From positions 930,001-994,000 of the forward strand of contig NZ_FOVD01000001.1 of the NCBI RefSeq assembly GCF_900115055.1: a DNA stretch of 64,000 bases, in the 5' to 3' direction. This stretch comes from Chryseobacterium oleae (lineage in GTDB: Bacteria; Bacteroidota; Bacteroidia; Flavobacteriales; Weeksellaceae). Below the pieces are notes generated by a model. It made no database searches. It saw only the letters and a program-made list of their open reading frames with translations, and was not told the DNA's origin. Made by a program: the position numbers and the translations under genes. Positions within the stretch are counted from its first letter, which is position 1. Each line of letters starts with the position of its first letter. Shown one piece after another: positions 9,137 to 18,930 of this stretch.

Positions 9137-9775
9137 TTAAGCGTATTTAATCATGATGTTTTCAATCGTGTTGGCAACATCTTCAGCTTTGTCAGTTACT
9201 ATTTCAAGATAATTAAGTACAGATGAAACTTTGATAATGTTGATGGCATCATTAGTTTCAAACAGGTCTACCATTGAGTTGGAAAGCAGGTCATCTGCAA
9301 TGTTCTCAATAGAGTTTACTTTGATACAAGCTTCTTTCACCTGGTCCATATTCTTAAACCCTTTAAGGTTTTTCATCGCATTCTGAATCTCAAGACAAGC
9401 TTTGTGAATCAGTAGTGAGAAATCTGAATACGCCTTCATCTCAGGCGATTTGTATAAGAAAATGTATTTTGTGGAAGCGTAGATGTAATCAGCGATATCA
9501 TCAAGGCCGGTTGCCAGGGTGTGAATGTCTTCACGGTCGAACGGCGTAATGAAGTTTTTTCCTAATTCAACGAAGATCTCATGCGTAAGCTCATCATTTT
9601 TGTGTTCGTAGTCGCTCATTCTTTTTAACATCGTGTCATCGTTAAGATCGAAATCTCTGATCCCGTTGTTAAAGTCTTCCGACATTGCAACTAAATTCTC
9701 CGTTACCTTTTCAAAAAGTACAAAGAAGATTTTATCTTTTGGTTGAAAAGCGTGGAAAATATTACCAATTCCCAT
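9137..9775 (-). CDS. DUF47 (PhoU-like) phosphate transport regulator
   Basis: A 212-residue all-helical protein of the DUF47/PhoU-like family. The ExxxxD-type repeats EHKNDELTHE (about residues 57-66) and the matching SIENIADDL segment near residue 165 are the metal-binding PhoU-type signature. It is thought to regulate or assist the PiT transporter encoded next in the operon. It sits first, so both proteins should be co-expressed. Confidence 0.9.
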   Translation of the reverse strand: MGIGNIFHAFQPKDKIFFVLFEKVTENLVAMSEDFNNGIRDFDLNDDTMLKRMSDYEHKNDELTHEIFVELGKNFITPFDREDIHTLATGLDDIADYIYASTKYIFLYKSPEMKAYSDFSLLIHKACLEIQNAMKNLKGFKNMDQVKEACIKVNSIENIADDLLSNSMVDLFETNDAINIIKVSSVLNYLEIVTDKAEDVANTIENIMIKYA

Positions 9776-9880
9776 TTTTATGTATTTATAATTTGGTGCA
9801 AATTTCCTAAAAAAGGATTTGCCCTGAAACTATATGATATTAAGTTTTGTTAACATACGATTAACACCTGATTATCAAAC

Positions 9881-9905
9881 AAAAAAACCGGCTAAAAGCC
9901 GGTTT
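9881..9905 (-). terminator. Terminator after the DeaD-type helicase
   Basis: AAACCGGC (9885-9892) and GCCGGTTT (9898-9905) form an 8-bp GC-rich stem. On the minus strand it is followed by seven T. It lies 20 bases after the helicase stop. Confidence 0.88.
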
Positions 9906-9924
9906 GTATAGTATAGTATGAGTA

Positions 9925-11649
9925 TTAATTAGCCTCTTCAGCTCTCATATCTTTTCCTTTGAATTTCATTGATGCAATATTACTCAAAAGCTCTCCTTTG
10001 AATGATTTTTCAATTTCAAAGAAAGAGAATTTCTCTAAAATTTCAATATCACCAATTTCTGCTCTTTTTTTGCTTCCTCCAGCTGGTGAAGTTGCTTTAT
10101 TAATAATATCCAAAACATCAAGTTTCTTCAATTGATCTTTTTTTCCTAAGTTGAAGAAGAATCTTACCATGTTTTCATTCTTTCTTCTAGGTTTTCCGCC
10201 ACGTTCTCTTCCGCCATCTCTGCTTCCTCTTACGTCACGGTCTCCACGGTCACGATCTCTTCCTCTGTCACGGTCTCTATCGCGTCCTCTGTCTCTTCTT
10301 GAATAATCATCATCTCTGCTGCTCAGTTTCTGCTCAGCAAGGTCATGCTTGTCTTTGTAGTAAAGCGCAAGATCTTTCAATTGGAACTGTAGTAATTTGT
10401 GTACCAGTTCTTCTTTGGTGAATGCACTTAAATCAGGGATTAAGCTGTCGTTGAATTCAAAGATATCTTCTTCGTGTTCTGTAAATAATTTTTCAAAAAC
10501 ACCTCCCACCTGAGCTTTGATAATATCATCACCCGTTGGAATAAATTTCTCAACGATATCAATTTTCGTTGCAGATTTGATTTGCTTCAGTTTTCTGCTT
10601 TCTTCAGGCTTTATTAGAGCCATTGAAATACCGTCTTTCCCAGCTCTACCGGTTCTTCCACTTCTGTGAACGAATACTTCCGGATCATCAGGTAAAGAAT
10701 AATGGATAACGTGTGTTAAAGAGTTTACATCCAAACCTCTTGCTGCAACGTCCGTCGCTACAAGGATATCGATGTTTTTCAGTCTGAATTTCTTCATTAC
10801 CGTATCTCTCTGCGCCTGAGAAAGATCCCCGTGAAGGGCATCTGCCGCATAACCGTTCTGCATTAAGAAATCAGCAACCTCCTGAGTTTCCATTCTTGTT
10901 CTACAGAAAAGAATAGAATACTGGTTCGGGTTCGCATCAATCAATCGCTTAAGAGCTTCTTTTTTCTGACGGTATCCTACTACGTAATATTCGTGCTTGA
11001 TATTCTTCTTAACTTCGTTAATAGAACCCACAGAAATACGGTGAGGATTGGTAAGATAATTTTTAGAAATTCTCTCCACTTCTTTATTCATCGTTGCCGA
11101 GAACAAGAAAGTTTGCTTTGTATCCGGTGTTTCTCTAAGAATTGTTTCCAACTCGTCTTTGAAACCCATAGAAAGCATTTCATCAGCTTCGTCTAACACT
11201 AACCAATGAATCGCAGAAAAATCAAGTGCTTTTCTGTTGATAAGGTCGATTACTCTTCCCGGAGTACCCACGATAATCTGTGGCTTGTCCTTTAAAGATC
11301 GAATCTGATCCATAATACTGCTTCCACCGTAAACCGCTGTGGTTTTGATGTCTTTCATGTACTTGGAATAGTTTTTTATGTCTTTAGAAATCTGAAGACA
11401 TAATTCCCGTGTCGGACAAAGCACCAAAAATTGGATTTTGCGACTCGTTTCGTCAATCATATCCAAAATCGGAAGCGAAAACGCTGCTGTTTTGCCTGTC
11501 CCTGTCTGCGCAAGTGCGATCAAATCGCGAATATCTGAAAGAATGAAAGGGATAGTCTGTTTTTGGATTTCTGTCGGGCTTTCGTAACCCAGTTCGCCAA
11601 CTGCCTTAAGGATGTCAGGACTTAAATTGGACTCCGTAAATAAATTCAT
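9925..11649 (-). CDS. deaD: DEAD-box RNA helicase, DeaD/CsdA type
   Basis: A 574-residue RNA helicase. The core carries AQTGTGKT (about residues 42-49), PTREL, GTPGR, DEAD, SAT, and in domain 2 DVAARGLD and HRSGRTGRAG. After the core an Arg/Asp/Gly-rich low-complexity linker of about 45 residues is followed by a DbpA-type RNA-binding domain (about residues 490-570). This layout fits cold-shock/ribosome-assembly helicases such as DeaD. It is monocistronic: a TATCTTTG promoter lies 20 bases upstream and a terminator follows. It is the second DEAD-box helicase in the window. Confidence 0.92.
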   Translation of the reverse strand: MNLFTESNLSPDILKAVGELGYESPTEIQKQTIPFILSDIRDLIALAQTGTGKTAAFSLPILDMIDETSRKIQFLVLCPTRELCLQISKDIKNYSKYMKDIKTTAVYGGSSIMDQIRSLKDKPQIIVGTPGRVIDLINRKALDFSAIHWLVLDEADEMLSMGFKDELETILRETPDTKQTFLFSATMNKEVERISKNYLTNPHRISVGSINEVKKNIKHEYYVVGYRQKKEALKRLIDANPNQYSILFCRTRMETQEVADFLMQNGYAADALHGDLSQAQRDTVMKKFRLKNIDILVATDVAARGLDVNSLTHVIHYSLPDDPEVFVHRSGRTGRAGKDGISMALIKPEESRKLKQIKSATKIDIVEKFIPTGDDIIKAQVGGVFEKLFTEHEEDIFEFNDSLIPDLSAFTKEELVHKLLQFQLKDLALYYKDKHDLAEQKLSSRDDDYSRRDRGRDRDRDRGRDRDRGDRDVRGSRDGGRERGGKPRRKNENMVRFFFNLGKKDQLKKLDVLDIINKATSPAGGSKKRAEIGDIEILEKFSFFEIEKSFKGELLSNIASMKFKGKDMRAEEAN

Positions 11650-11669
11650 TAAATATTTTAAAATTTTTG

Positions 11670-11677
11670 CAAAGATA
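11670..11677 (-). promoter_or_regulatory. -7 promoter element of the deaD-type gene
   Basis: TATCTTTG on the minus strand matches TAnnTTTG, 20 bases upstream of the ATG at 11649. No clear -33 TTG was found at the usual distance. Confidence 0.45.
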
Positions 11678-12262
11678 CAACAAATATTTGATTTGTTTTT
11701 GAATAAAGTTCTAAATATGTAAAGTTTAATTCAGAATCCTTTAATATATTTTTAATTTTTAAAAAATTAAATCCAAAAAAACAGGCTTTGCGTTAAAAAC
11801 ATGTTAAACATTATTTTTTTTTATTAAATTGGATTGATTTTTTCTGTATTATTTATGAATTTTCAAAAATAAGACCATTCAATGTAAATTTTTATTTTTA
11901 TAACTACAGTTTCTTGTTATTGAAATAATCCCAGTATCCATGGCTTCATTTCAGGATTTACTAACCCATTAAGAATGTTTAAATTACTGCAAATTCAGAG
12001 CTTATTTAAAAATTATAATTATTTTTTCAAACTGTGATATCCCTCCCCTTTTCATTGGGTTGCAGCTTTATTTATCTCCATTTTTTAAATCCAATCATAA
12101 AATTCCATGGTTCATTTGATAAGACTTCTTTGATGATTTTAATTTACATTTCATAAAAAATAAAAAAAACAGAGGCTCTATTTAATTTTGGTCAGCCTAA
12201 GTATATTTTTTAACTTGGTTCATTTAAATCATATCTAGCTTACCATTAAATTCCCAATAAAT
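11678..12262. other. AT-rich intergenic region, no gene seen
   Basis: About 585 bases of very AT-rich DNA between the divergent deaD-type and DUF2461 genes. It contains homopolymer A/T runs and short AT palindromes, no convincing ORF, no tRNA-like fold and no clear TAnnTTTG element close to the DUF2461 start. It may be decayed sequence or hold an unrecognised small RNA. Confidence 0.5.
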
Positions 12263-12925
12263 ATGAGCACAATAAAGCCCGAAACATTTACATTCTTAAA
12301 AGAACTGACCAACAATAACAACCGTGAGTGGTTTACAGAAAATAAAAACCTATACACGGAATCTCAGGGAAATGTCATCGCTTTTCTCGATGAACTGATT
12401 AAAGAAATGGCTGGATTTGATGAAGAATTAGGCAAGCTTGACGGCAAAAAAGCCCTGTTCAGAATCTACAGGGACACCCGGTTTTCAAAGGACAAAATAC
12501 CGTATAAAACCAATTTCGGTGCCTCTTTAGGAATGGGAAAAGGCAGCCAGAAAGGAGGTTACTATCTTCATATGGAACCTGGAAAATCTTTTCTTGCCGG
12601 TGGTATTTATATGCCTGAATCTTCTGTATTGAAAGAAGTAAGAAAGGAAATTTCGTTATACGGAGAGGATTTTCTGAAAATCATCAATCAGAAGGACTTT
12701 AAGAAACATTTCCCAGAGCTTGATCAGGATGATCAACTTAAAAAAATTCCTCAGGGGTTTGAAAAGGAAGACCCGATGGGTGAATATTTAAAGCTTAAAA
12801 ACTTTATTGTGGTTTATAATTTGAAAGACGAAGAAGTTCTGGATAAAAGTGCTGTCAAAAATATGACGAAGATTTTTAAACTGATGAAGCCTTTTAATGA
12901 TTTCCTGAATACTCCTTTTCTTTAA
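12263..12925 (+). CDS. DUF2461 domain-containing protein
   Basis: A 220-residue protein of the DUF2461 (TIGR02453) family. The N-terminus TFLKELTNNNNREWF and the RIYRDTRFSKDKIPYKT segment (about residues 72-88) are the family hallmarks. The family is widespread and has no established function. It stands alone between a long AT-rich gap and a repeat-rich gap. Confidence 0.88.
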   Translation: MSTIKPETFTFLKELTNNNNREWFTENKNLYTESQGNVIAFLDELIKEMAGFDEELGKLDGKKALFRIYRDTRFSKDKIPYKTNFGASLGMGKGSQKGGYYLHMEPGKSFLAGGIYMPESSVLKEVRKEISLYGEDFLKIINQKDFKKHFPELDQDDQLKKIPQGFEKEDPMGEYLKLKNFIVVYNLKDEEVLDKSAVKNMTKIFKLMKPFNDFLNTPFL

Positions 12926-13441
12926 AACACTAAAATACAATGCGTTATTTTTTTTAACGCAAAGGTTGATTTTTAGAATGTAGAATTTTAAGGGGACAAA
13001 GAGGGAATCAATTTCATTGATTCTGATGAAGCAAATGAAAAATCAGATGATTTAAAATTTCGCGCAGATTATGCTGATTACACAGATTTTTAATTCTTAT
13101 TGATCTACCTGCTTTATTTGTTAAATCTGCGTGAGTAAAAAAATTGAAAAAAACTTTTAATCTAAACTGATGAAACCTTTATCTGAAATACAATGCTTTT
13201 TTTAACGCAAAGGTTCATTTTTAGAATGTAGAACTTTAAGGTTGCAAAGAGGAATCAATTGGCATTGATTTGATTAAGCGACTGTACAAAAAAGTCGTTA
13301 AAAATTCAGCCTAACCTTAGCAAAAGTTTATACAAAAAAAATCTGCGTAATCCGTAAAATCTGCGTGAGCTTTTCTCATACTTTTCACGAATTACGCAGA
13401 TATTTATATTTTATCTACAGAAGAACTGTTGTTTTTCTTTT
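12926..13441. repeat. Repeat-rich intergenic region with two diverged direct copies
   Basis: Two related segments begin at about 12938 and 13190. Each has a poly-T stretch running into AACGCAAAGGTT, then TTTTTAGAATGTAGAA, CTTTAAGG or TTTTAAGG, and AATCAATT. Between and after them are CGCAGATTA/ACGCAGATA-type words (about 13060-13090 and 13345-13402), partly as inverted repeats. No ORF is supported. It looks like decayed copies of dispersed intergenic elements. Confidence 0.7.
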
Positions 13442-14500
13442 TTAAAAATTCATCACATCCTTTACTACCCCGTTCTTTTGCGTATGCTGAAGTAGTTCAG
13501 TTTCGATGAATGCTTTGATCTGATCTTCGGATCCGTTATTCGGGAACAGCAGGTGTACATTGGCTCCGGCATCCAGTGTGAAGAATAACGGAAGACCTGT
13601 TTCTTTACGGAAATCCCAGACCTTATTGATCACTTCCATAGTTCCTGTTTTCATCAGGATAAAAGCAGGATCACTCATCATCATCATGGCATGCAGGGTA
13701 AGCGCTTCGTGTTCTACCAATTTGATAAAACGTTGCATATCTCCACTCTTCAGAATTTCTTTCATCGGAACAAAATTCTCTCTTGCTTCCTGGAATCTTC
13801 TTTCTGCATAAGGATTGGTGTTCATTAAGCCATGTCCTACCGTAGAAGAGACACTTTTTTGCCCTTCATGGATCAGTAAGACCCAGTCATTGAAATTTTT
13901 AAAGATGTCATGAATTTCAGTATCCGGATATTGTACAGCAAATAAGTCTGAACTTCCTTCCACCTCATCTGACGATCCCCAAACTACCAAACCGTTGTAT
14001 AAGCTTCTGCAGGCGCTTCCGCTTCCCAATCTTGCCAGAAACGAAGCTTTTCTTAATGATTCCTCTTCAGAAAATTCATTGAAAAAAATTCCATCCAGCT
14101 TCATCAGGCATTTTGCAATAGCTCCGAATCCAGAAGCAGAACTTGCAATTCCGGAACTGTGCGGAAATGTATTTTCTGTTCTGATGATGTATTTTCCTTT
14201 CAGAATCCATGGAAGATACTGTTCGATATTTTTGAAGTATTTTCCGATTTTTTCGGCAAATTTCACCTCTTCATTTCCTGCCAAAAAAGTCTGCACCGAG
14301 AAGGGTTCATCTGCCAAAAACTCAATAGAAGTATTGGTTTTACAATGATTCAGCGTATAACTGATGCTTGGATTGGCCGGGATCTGGTTTTCATATTTGC
14401 CCCAGTATTTGATCAGGGCGATATTGGATGGACAGCTTTCTGAAACTGTCTGGGTATGAATGGTAAAATTTTGTTTTCCTAGAAATTCTTGTGTTGTCAT
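13442..14500 (-). CDS. mvaD: Diphosphomevalonate decarboxylase
   Basis: A 352-residue GHMP-superfamily enzyme. SNIALIKYWGK (about residues 25-35) is the diagnostic N-terminal motif and HSSGIASSASGFGAIA (about 113-128) is the phosphate-binding loop. It converts mevalonate diphosphate to isopentenyl diphosphate with ATP, the last step of the mevalonate pathway, which Flavobacteriia commonly use. It probably supplies the polyprenyl synthase encoded at 6900-7871. No pathway neighbour is adjacent. Confidence 0.93.
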   Translation of the reverse strand: MTTQEFLGKQNFTIHTQTVSESCPSNIALIKYWGKYENQIPANPSISYTLNHCKTNTSIEFLADEPFSVQTFLAGNEEVKFAEKIGKYFKNIEQYLPWILKGKYIIRTENTFPHSSGIASSASGFGAIAKCLMKLDGIFFNEFSEEESLRKASFLARLGSGSACRSLYNGLVVWGSSDEVEGSSDLFAVQYPDTEIHDIFKNFNDWVLLIHEGQKSVSSTVGHGLMNTNPYAERRFQEARENFVPMKEILKSGDMQRFIKLVEHEALTLHAMMMMSDPAFILMKTGTMEVINKVWDFRKETGLPLFFTLDAGANVHLLFPNNGSEDQIKAFIETELLQHTQKNGVVKDVMNF

Positions 14501-14533
14501 AGTCTGATTTAAAATAATAAAACTCTTTTATTT

Positions 14534-14640
14534 AACCACAAAAGGGGCAAAAGAATTTTAACACTTTAGTTATTTTTAGATTTAAAATAAAACTGTTTAT
14601 TCAAGATCACTAAGTTTCTCAAAATCTTTTGTGATCAATC
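14534..14640. repeat. MITE-like relic bounded by CACAAAAG
   Basis: CACAAAAG (14537-14544) and CTTTTGTG (14626-14633) face each other across 81 bases between mvaD and the acyl-CoA ligase. The left end, TTTAACCACAAAAG followed by GCAAAAG, recurs at 17601-17623. No ORF lies inside. Confidence 0.55.
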
Positions 14641-14651
14641 AAGTTCTATTT

Positions 14652-16421
14652 CTAATACATTTTCTCTATAATATCCGCATATTTTTTAAGCACTACATTT
14701 CTTTTGACTTTCAATGTAGGAGTAATTTCGCCGGTATTGATATCAAATTCAGCAGGCATCAGTGTGAATTTCTTCACTTTCTCATAATCTGCCAAATGAA
14801 CCTGCAGTTCTTTAATTTTCTCTTTATACAAAGCAATAATGCTGTCATCTTTTACAGCGGTTTCCCAATTGGTAAAAGGAATATTGTTCTTTTTAATATA
14901 ATCCTGTAAGAACTCAAAATTCGGAACAATAAGTGCGGAAACAAACTGTCTCCCTTCTGCTACCAACATGATCTGCTGGATGAAATTATTATTAGTCAGA
15001 AGATTTTCGATTTGTTGTGGAGCCACGTATTTTCCATTGGAGGTTTTCATCAAATCCTTGATCCGGTCTGTGATGATCAGGTTTCCTTTATCGTCAAATT
15101 TTCCGGCATCTCCTGTTTTGAACCATCCGTCTTCCGTGAAAACTTTCTGGGTTTCTTCCGGCTTGTTGTAATAGCCTTTCATAATTCCGTTTCCTCTGGC
15201 CTGGATCTCGTCACTTTCACCGATACGGATTTCTACGCCCGGTAAAGGCTTTCCGCTGGTTCCGTGTTCAAAATGAGTCAAAGGGAAAAGGGTAAGTGTG
15301 GCCGTTGTTTCCGTCAGTCCATATCCTACTGTTACGTGAATGCCTACAGAATCGAAGAACTTTGTCACTTCAGGCGATAATGATGCTCCACCACAAGGTA
15401 AGAACCACAATCTTCCGCCCATTTTCTCTTTAATTTTGCTGAAAACAAGCATATCTGCAATAGATTCTTTGCATTTTAATCCAAAAGGAATCGATTGTTC
15501 ATTTCTTCTCAGTTCTGCAGTCTGCCATCCTGTTGCCAGTGCCCAATCGAAGATTTTTTTCTTTAGTGATGAACCTTCTTCTGCTTTTTCTAAAACTCCG
15601 GCATATACTTTCTGGAAAAATCTCGGTACCGCACACATCATTGTGGGTTTCACCTCTTCCAGCGTTTTTGCAATATTCTTCGGATCTTCCAGGAAATATA
15701 CTCTTGCCCCGCCATAAAGACAAAGCAGGCTCCAGCTTCTTTCGAAAACGTGGGTCAATGGCAAAAATGCCAGAGAAAGTTCTTCCTCAAAGTTTTTGAA
15801 TTTAAAAAACTCGAAATGAGAATCGAAAGCTTTGATGAAATTTCCGTGGGTAAGCATCACTCCTTTCGGTGTTCCGGTGGTTCCGGAGGTATAGATCAGT
15901 GTGGCTGTATCGTCATTTTCTTTAGGACATATCTCCAGTTTAGAAGACGATTTGGCTATAAAATCTTCAAGATAAAAACTGTTGAATTCTTTTTTGATCC
16001 AGATTGATTTTTTAGAAACAATAATCGTTTCCAATGGACTTCCTTCTTTTTTTAGAATTTCCAGACACGCATCATACTGCTCCTGGTTGCCTACCAATAT
16101 AGCTTTAGCTGAAGAGTCATTGATGATATATTCCGCCTGTTCTGCATTATTGGTTGAATAAACAGGTACCGTGATGGCACCCATCGCCATGGAGGCCAGA
16201 TCAAAGATCATCCATTCCGAAGAATTGTCTGCGTAGATCGCTACTTTATCATTTTCCTGAATTCCTGCATTTTTTAATGCATTAGCAGTTTTAAAAACAA
16301 TTTCACCGAATTTTTTCCAGCTCAGTTCTTTCCACGCCTCATCTTTCTTTTTAAAGCCAATCGCGGATTTCACCGGATGTTTTTCTACATTTTTTAGGAT
16401 AATTGCTGCTGCAAGATTCAT
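14652..16421 (-). CDS. Long-chain acyl-CoA synthetase (AMP-forming)
   Basis: A 589-residue adenylate-forming enzyme. The P-loop-like IYTSGTTGTPKGVMLTHG (about residues 176-193), GYGLTETTA (about 360) and the hinge region DGWFKTGDAG...DRIKDLMKTSNGKYV are all intact. It activates fatty acids to acyl-CoA through an acyl-adenylate. The FadD15-like length and sequence fit Bacteroidota long-chain ligases. Its start codon overlaps the stop of the upstream epimerase gene by 4 bases (ATGA), so the two are translationally coupled; this suggests a linked role in lipid or membrane metabolism. Confidence 0.92.
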   Translation of the reverse strand: MNLAAAIILKNVEKHPVKSAIGFKKKDEAWKELSWKKFGEIVFKTANALKNAGIQENDKVAIYADNSSEWMIFDLASMAMGAITVPVYSTNNAEQAEYIINDSSAKAILVGNQEQYDACLEILKKEGSPLETIIVSKKSIWIKKEFNSFYLEDFIAKSSSKLEICPKENDDTATLIYTSGTTGTPKGVMLTHGNFIKAFDSHFEFFKFKNFEEELSLAFLPLTHVFERSWSLLCLYGGARVYFLEDPKNIAKTLEEVKPTMMCAVPRFFQKVYAGVLEKAEEGSSLKKKIFDWALATGWQTAELRRNEQSIPFGLKCKESIADMLVFSKIKEKMGGRLWFLPCGGASLSPEVTKFFDSVGIHVTVGYGLTETTATLTLFPLTHFEHGTSGKPLPGVEIRIGESDEIQARGNGIMKGYYNKPEETQKVFTEDGWFKTGDAGKFDDKGNLIITDRIKDLMKTSNGKYVAPQQIENLLTNNNFIQQIMLVAEGRQFVSALIVPNFEFLQDYIKKNNIPFTNWETAVKDDSIIALYKEKIKELQVHLADYEKVKKFTLMPAEFDINTGEITPTLKVKRNVVLKKYADIIEKMY

Positions 16422-17431
16422 GAATTCAGCTTTTTGTCGTTAATATAATTTTTAAGATGAAAATCAATACTTTCCTTCACAGGAATCAACTGATAATCGA
16501 TCTCTTTTTTAATCTTCTGATTGGAAATAGTGTTAAGGGATGATATGGATTCAATATTGGATTTCGTAATAATTCTCAGCTTCGGAATCAGCCAGCCGAA
16601 AAGAATATTGGCGAGTCTTCCGAGGTTTAACTGGAATTTAGAAAGGATTTTCGCCTCCTTCAATCCTAGCTGTGAACGGATCTGTTTTCCAAGATCTGCA
16701 TATCTTTTATTTTCAGATATCAGAATAAAACGTTCTCCGAAAGCATTCTTTTCCATCAGATCAATGGAAATCCGAGCTGCATCTCTTACGTCGATATAAC
16801 TGGTTCCTCCGGAAAATGTAAAGCCGTTCTTTTCAAAAGTAGGGAAAATATCTCCACTGCTCTGGCCCCAGTTTCCGCTTCCGATGATCATTCCCGGATT
16901 GACGATGATGGTATTCAATCCTTCTGCAGAGGCTCTCCACACCTCCATCTCAGCAAGGTGCTTTGAAATAGCGTAGGCAGAATGTTCTTCTTTAGGATTA
17001 AATTCAGAACTTTCGTCCAATTCTCCATTTTCATTAAAAATATCCAGAACTGCAATGGTACTTACGTGCAGAAATTTTTTCACTTCCGAACCTTCACAGG
17101 CAAACAGCAGATTTTCTGTACCCTTCACATTGGTATGGTACATTTCTTTTTCATCATGAGGATGGAAACTTACTTTGGCGGCACAGTGATAGACCTCATC
17201 TACCCCTTTTAATGCATTCTGCAGAGCGTCGAGATCATCAAAATCTACGTCTACCCATTCGATCTTACTGAAAAAATCATCAGGATTCTCTGTATAGAAA
17301 CCGTAAGAATGCCTTACATCGTTTAAATTGCTGCCCGGTCTTTTGGAAGCACGCACGCTTTTCCCTTTTTTAAGAAGTTCCAAAACGATCACCCTTCCCA
17401 GGATTCCGGTTGCACCCGTTACAAAAATCAT
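16418..17431 (-). CDS. NAD-dependent epimerase/dehydratase (extended SDR)
   Basis: A 337-residue extended short-chain dehydrogenase. The Rossmann motif TGATGILG is at the N-terminus (residues 5-12) and the catalytic YAISK is near residue 152, with a preceding Ser/Thr (VSTIAV). Sequence style is closest to dihydroflavonol-reductase/3-beta-HSD-like SDRs. The substrate is unknown; coupling by a 4-base overlap to an acyl-CoA ligase hints at a lipid or sterol-like substrate. Confidence 0.85.
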   Translation of the reverse strand: MIFVTGATGILGRVIVLELLKKGKSVRASKRPGSNLNDVRHSYGFYTENPDDFFSKIEWVDVDFDDLDALQNALKGVDEVYHCAAKVSFHPHDEKEMYHTNVKGTENLLFACEGSEVKKFLHVSTIAVLDIFNENGELDESSEFNPKEEHSAYAISKHLAEMEVWRASAEGLNTIIVNPGMIIGSGNWGQSSGDIFPTFEKNGFTFSGGTSYIDVRDAARISIDLMEKNAFGERFILISENKRYADLGKQIRSQLGLKEAKILSKFQLNLGRLANILFGWLIPKLRIITKSNIESISSLNTISNQKIKKEIDYQLIPVKESIDFHLKNYINDKKLNS

Positions 17432-17873
17432 TAATTATTTACTTGATTGCTGACTAAAATATGACAATATTTTCGATCCGGCAATTCTTCATTTTCCCGA
17501 TAGGATTTTATGAAAAACTACTTATGCAAATTTGCGATTTTTAAAGCAGAATTCCGCTTAATTTAACCAATATTATCATTTTTACAGACTTTATAAATAA
17601 TTTAACCACAAAAGAAGCAAAAGTTTTTTTTGACACTTAAGTTGTAAATAAAAGATTTGATTTGCAGTGATAAAAAATCTGTTGAATCTGTGTGATCTGC
17701 GGGAGATAAATGTTTGAGTGATTTTTGAAACATTAAGAATATGGAAGGGATTAAGTTCCATTAAGAAAAATCAAATAGATTTTTAATTCAAGGTTACTTA
17801 AAGCAGAGCTTGAGGGTGGCAAAAATTCTTTGAATTTTTGCCGGGGTGGTCCTTTTTCACTTTAAAAATAAAA
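17432..17873. repeat. Intergenic region with repeat relics
   Basis: No ORF is supported. It holds a second TTTAACCACAAAAG...GCAAAAG end (17601-17623), an ATCTGTGTGATCTGCG-type word (about 17687-17702), and a perfect 11-bp hairpin, GGCAAAAATTC/GAATTTTTGCC with a 3-base loop (17818-17842), flanked by GAGGGT and GGGGTGGTCC. Confidence 0.65.
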
Positions 17874-17902
17874 AAAGCCCTTCAGATCAACAAAAGGGCT
17901 TT
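17874..17902 (-). terminator. Terminator closing the graspetide operon
   Basis: AAAGCCCTT and AAGGGCTTT pair in a 9-bp stem. On the minus strand the stem is followed by TTTTTTTA. It lies 24 bases after the last ATP-grasp gene. Confidence 0.88.
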
Positions 17903-17925
17903 GAGTATGAATTAGTGATGACTTT

Positions 17926-18930
17926 TTAAGCCATAACCATATTGTTTCTTCTTGGAGCTTTGTCGCAAAGAACGTCTGCGATACTCTTGGAAATCATATT
18001 GTCTTCCGTTAAATTATCTAACCAGAAAAATTCACCTGCAGCATTGATCTCAATGAAATAATATTCGTCTTCAGGGGAAACAATGATGTCTATCGCACCA
18101 TAATCCACATTGTAAACATCTAAAAGTTCAAGGAGTTTGGCTTCAACATCTGCCGGAAGCTCTGTTCTCTCCCATTTCGTCAATAGGTTGACACCATCTT
18201 TTCTCCAGTCCACTTTAGCATCTTCAGATTGCTGGGAATCTATTTCAAATGCATAAACATCCTGTCCTACGATGGTAACACGAAGTTCTCTTTTCTTTTC
18301 TATCTTTTTCTGAAACTGCATCGGGCAATACACCAGTGAATCCAGTTCTTCAAGCTTGTCTTCATTCACCACGTTGGTGAAAACAACACTTTCAACACCA
18401 TCTTCATAAATCGCAAAACCGGTCTGCATTTTTGCCACTACATTCTTGTGCTTAAGGATAAACTGTCTGGCTTCCTCCGGATTATTTGTCAGGCAGGTTT
18501 CAGGAATTTTAAGTCCTAATTTAACAGCAATTTTCAACTGTTCTTCCTTACTATCCAGTCTTCTGTAAATACCCGGTTTCCCCAGTGCATAAGCATCTAC
18601 AGACTCTATAAATCCGAAAAGCGTATTGCGGATCTCGCCCATAGCTGCTCCGTAGAATTTTTTATCCAGTTCTTCTTTCAGCCCGTTTCCGATGTTGTAA
18701 GCTCTTCTGTACCAAATAGCCGCAATATCATCCAGACGGTACTTTTTATCTTTGGTTTCAAGGATACTTACCCATTCTCCATCCTGAAAAATGGTGGACA
18801 GTTTGTTTTCTATAGGATACAGGTCTACATCGAAACGTACGACCTCACAACCGTTTTTTTCTATATATTCCGTTACTTTTTCAATTGAAAAATTATCTGC
18901 AGTATGCGTAATGATTAGTATTTTATTCAT
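17926..18930 (-). CDS. MvdD/MdnC-like ATP-grasp graspetide macrocyclase
   Basis: A 334-residue ATP-grasp ligase of the microviridin class. AAIWYRR (about residues 70-76), MQFQKKIEKKRELRVTIVG, IDSQQSEDAKVDWRK and EINAAGEFFWL near the C-terminus match the MdnC/MvdD branch, which forms omega-ester (lactone) rings between Thr/Ser and Asp/Glu of the precursor. The gene overlaps the upstream MvdC-like gene by 8 bases and is last in the operon. In the described chryseoviridin system the equivalent enzyme (CdnC) makes both single and bicyclic ester rings; equivalence here is inferred from gene order and sequence. Confidence 0.9.
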   Translation of the reverse strand: MNKILIITHTADNFSIEKVTEYIEKNGCEVVRFDVDLYPIENKLSTIFQDGEWVSILETKDKKYRLDDIAAIWYRRAYNIGNGLKEELDKKFYGAAMGEIRNTLFGFIESVDAYALGKPGIYRRLDSKEEQLKIAVKLGLKIPETCLTNNPEEARQFILKHKNVVAKMQTGFAIYEDGVESVVFTNVVNEDKLEELDSLVYCPMQFQKKIEKKRELRVTIVGQDVYAFEIDSQQSEDAKVDWRKDGVNLLTKWERTELPADVEAKLLELLDVYNVDYGAIDIIVSPEDEYYFIEINAAGEFFWLDNLTEDNMISKSIADVLCDKAPRRNNMVMA

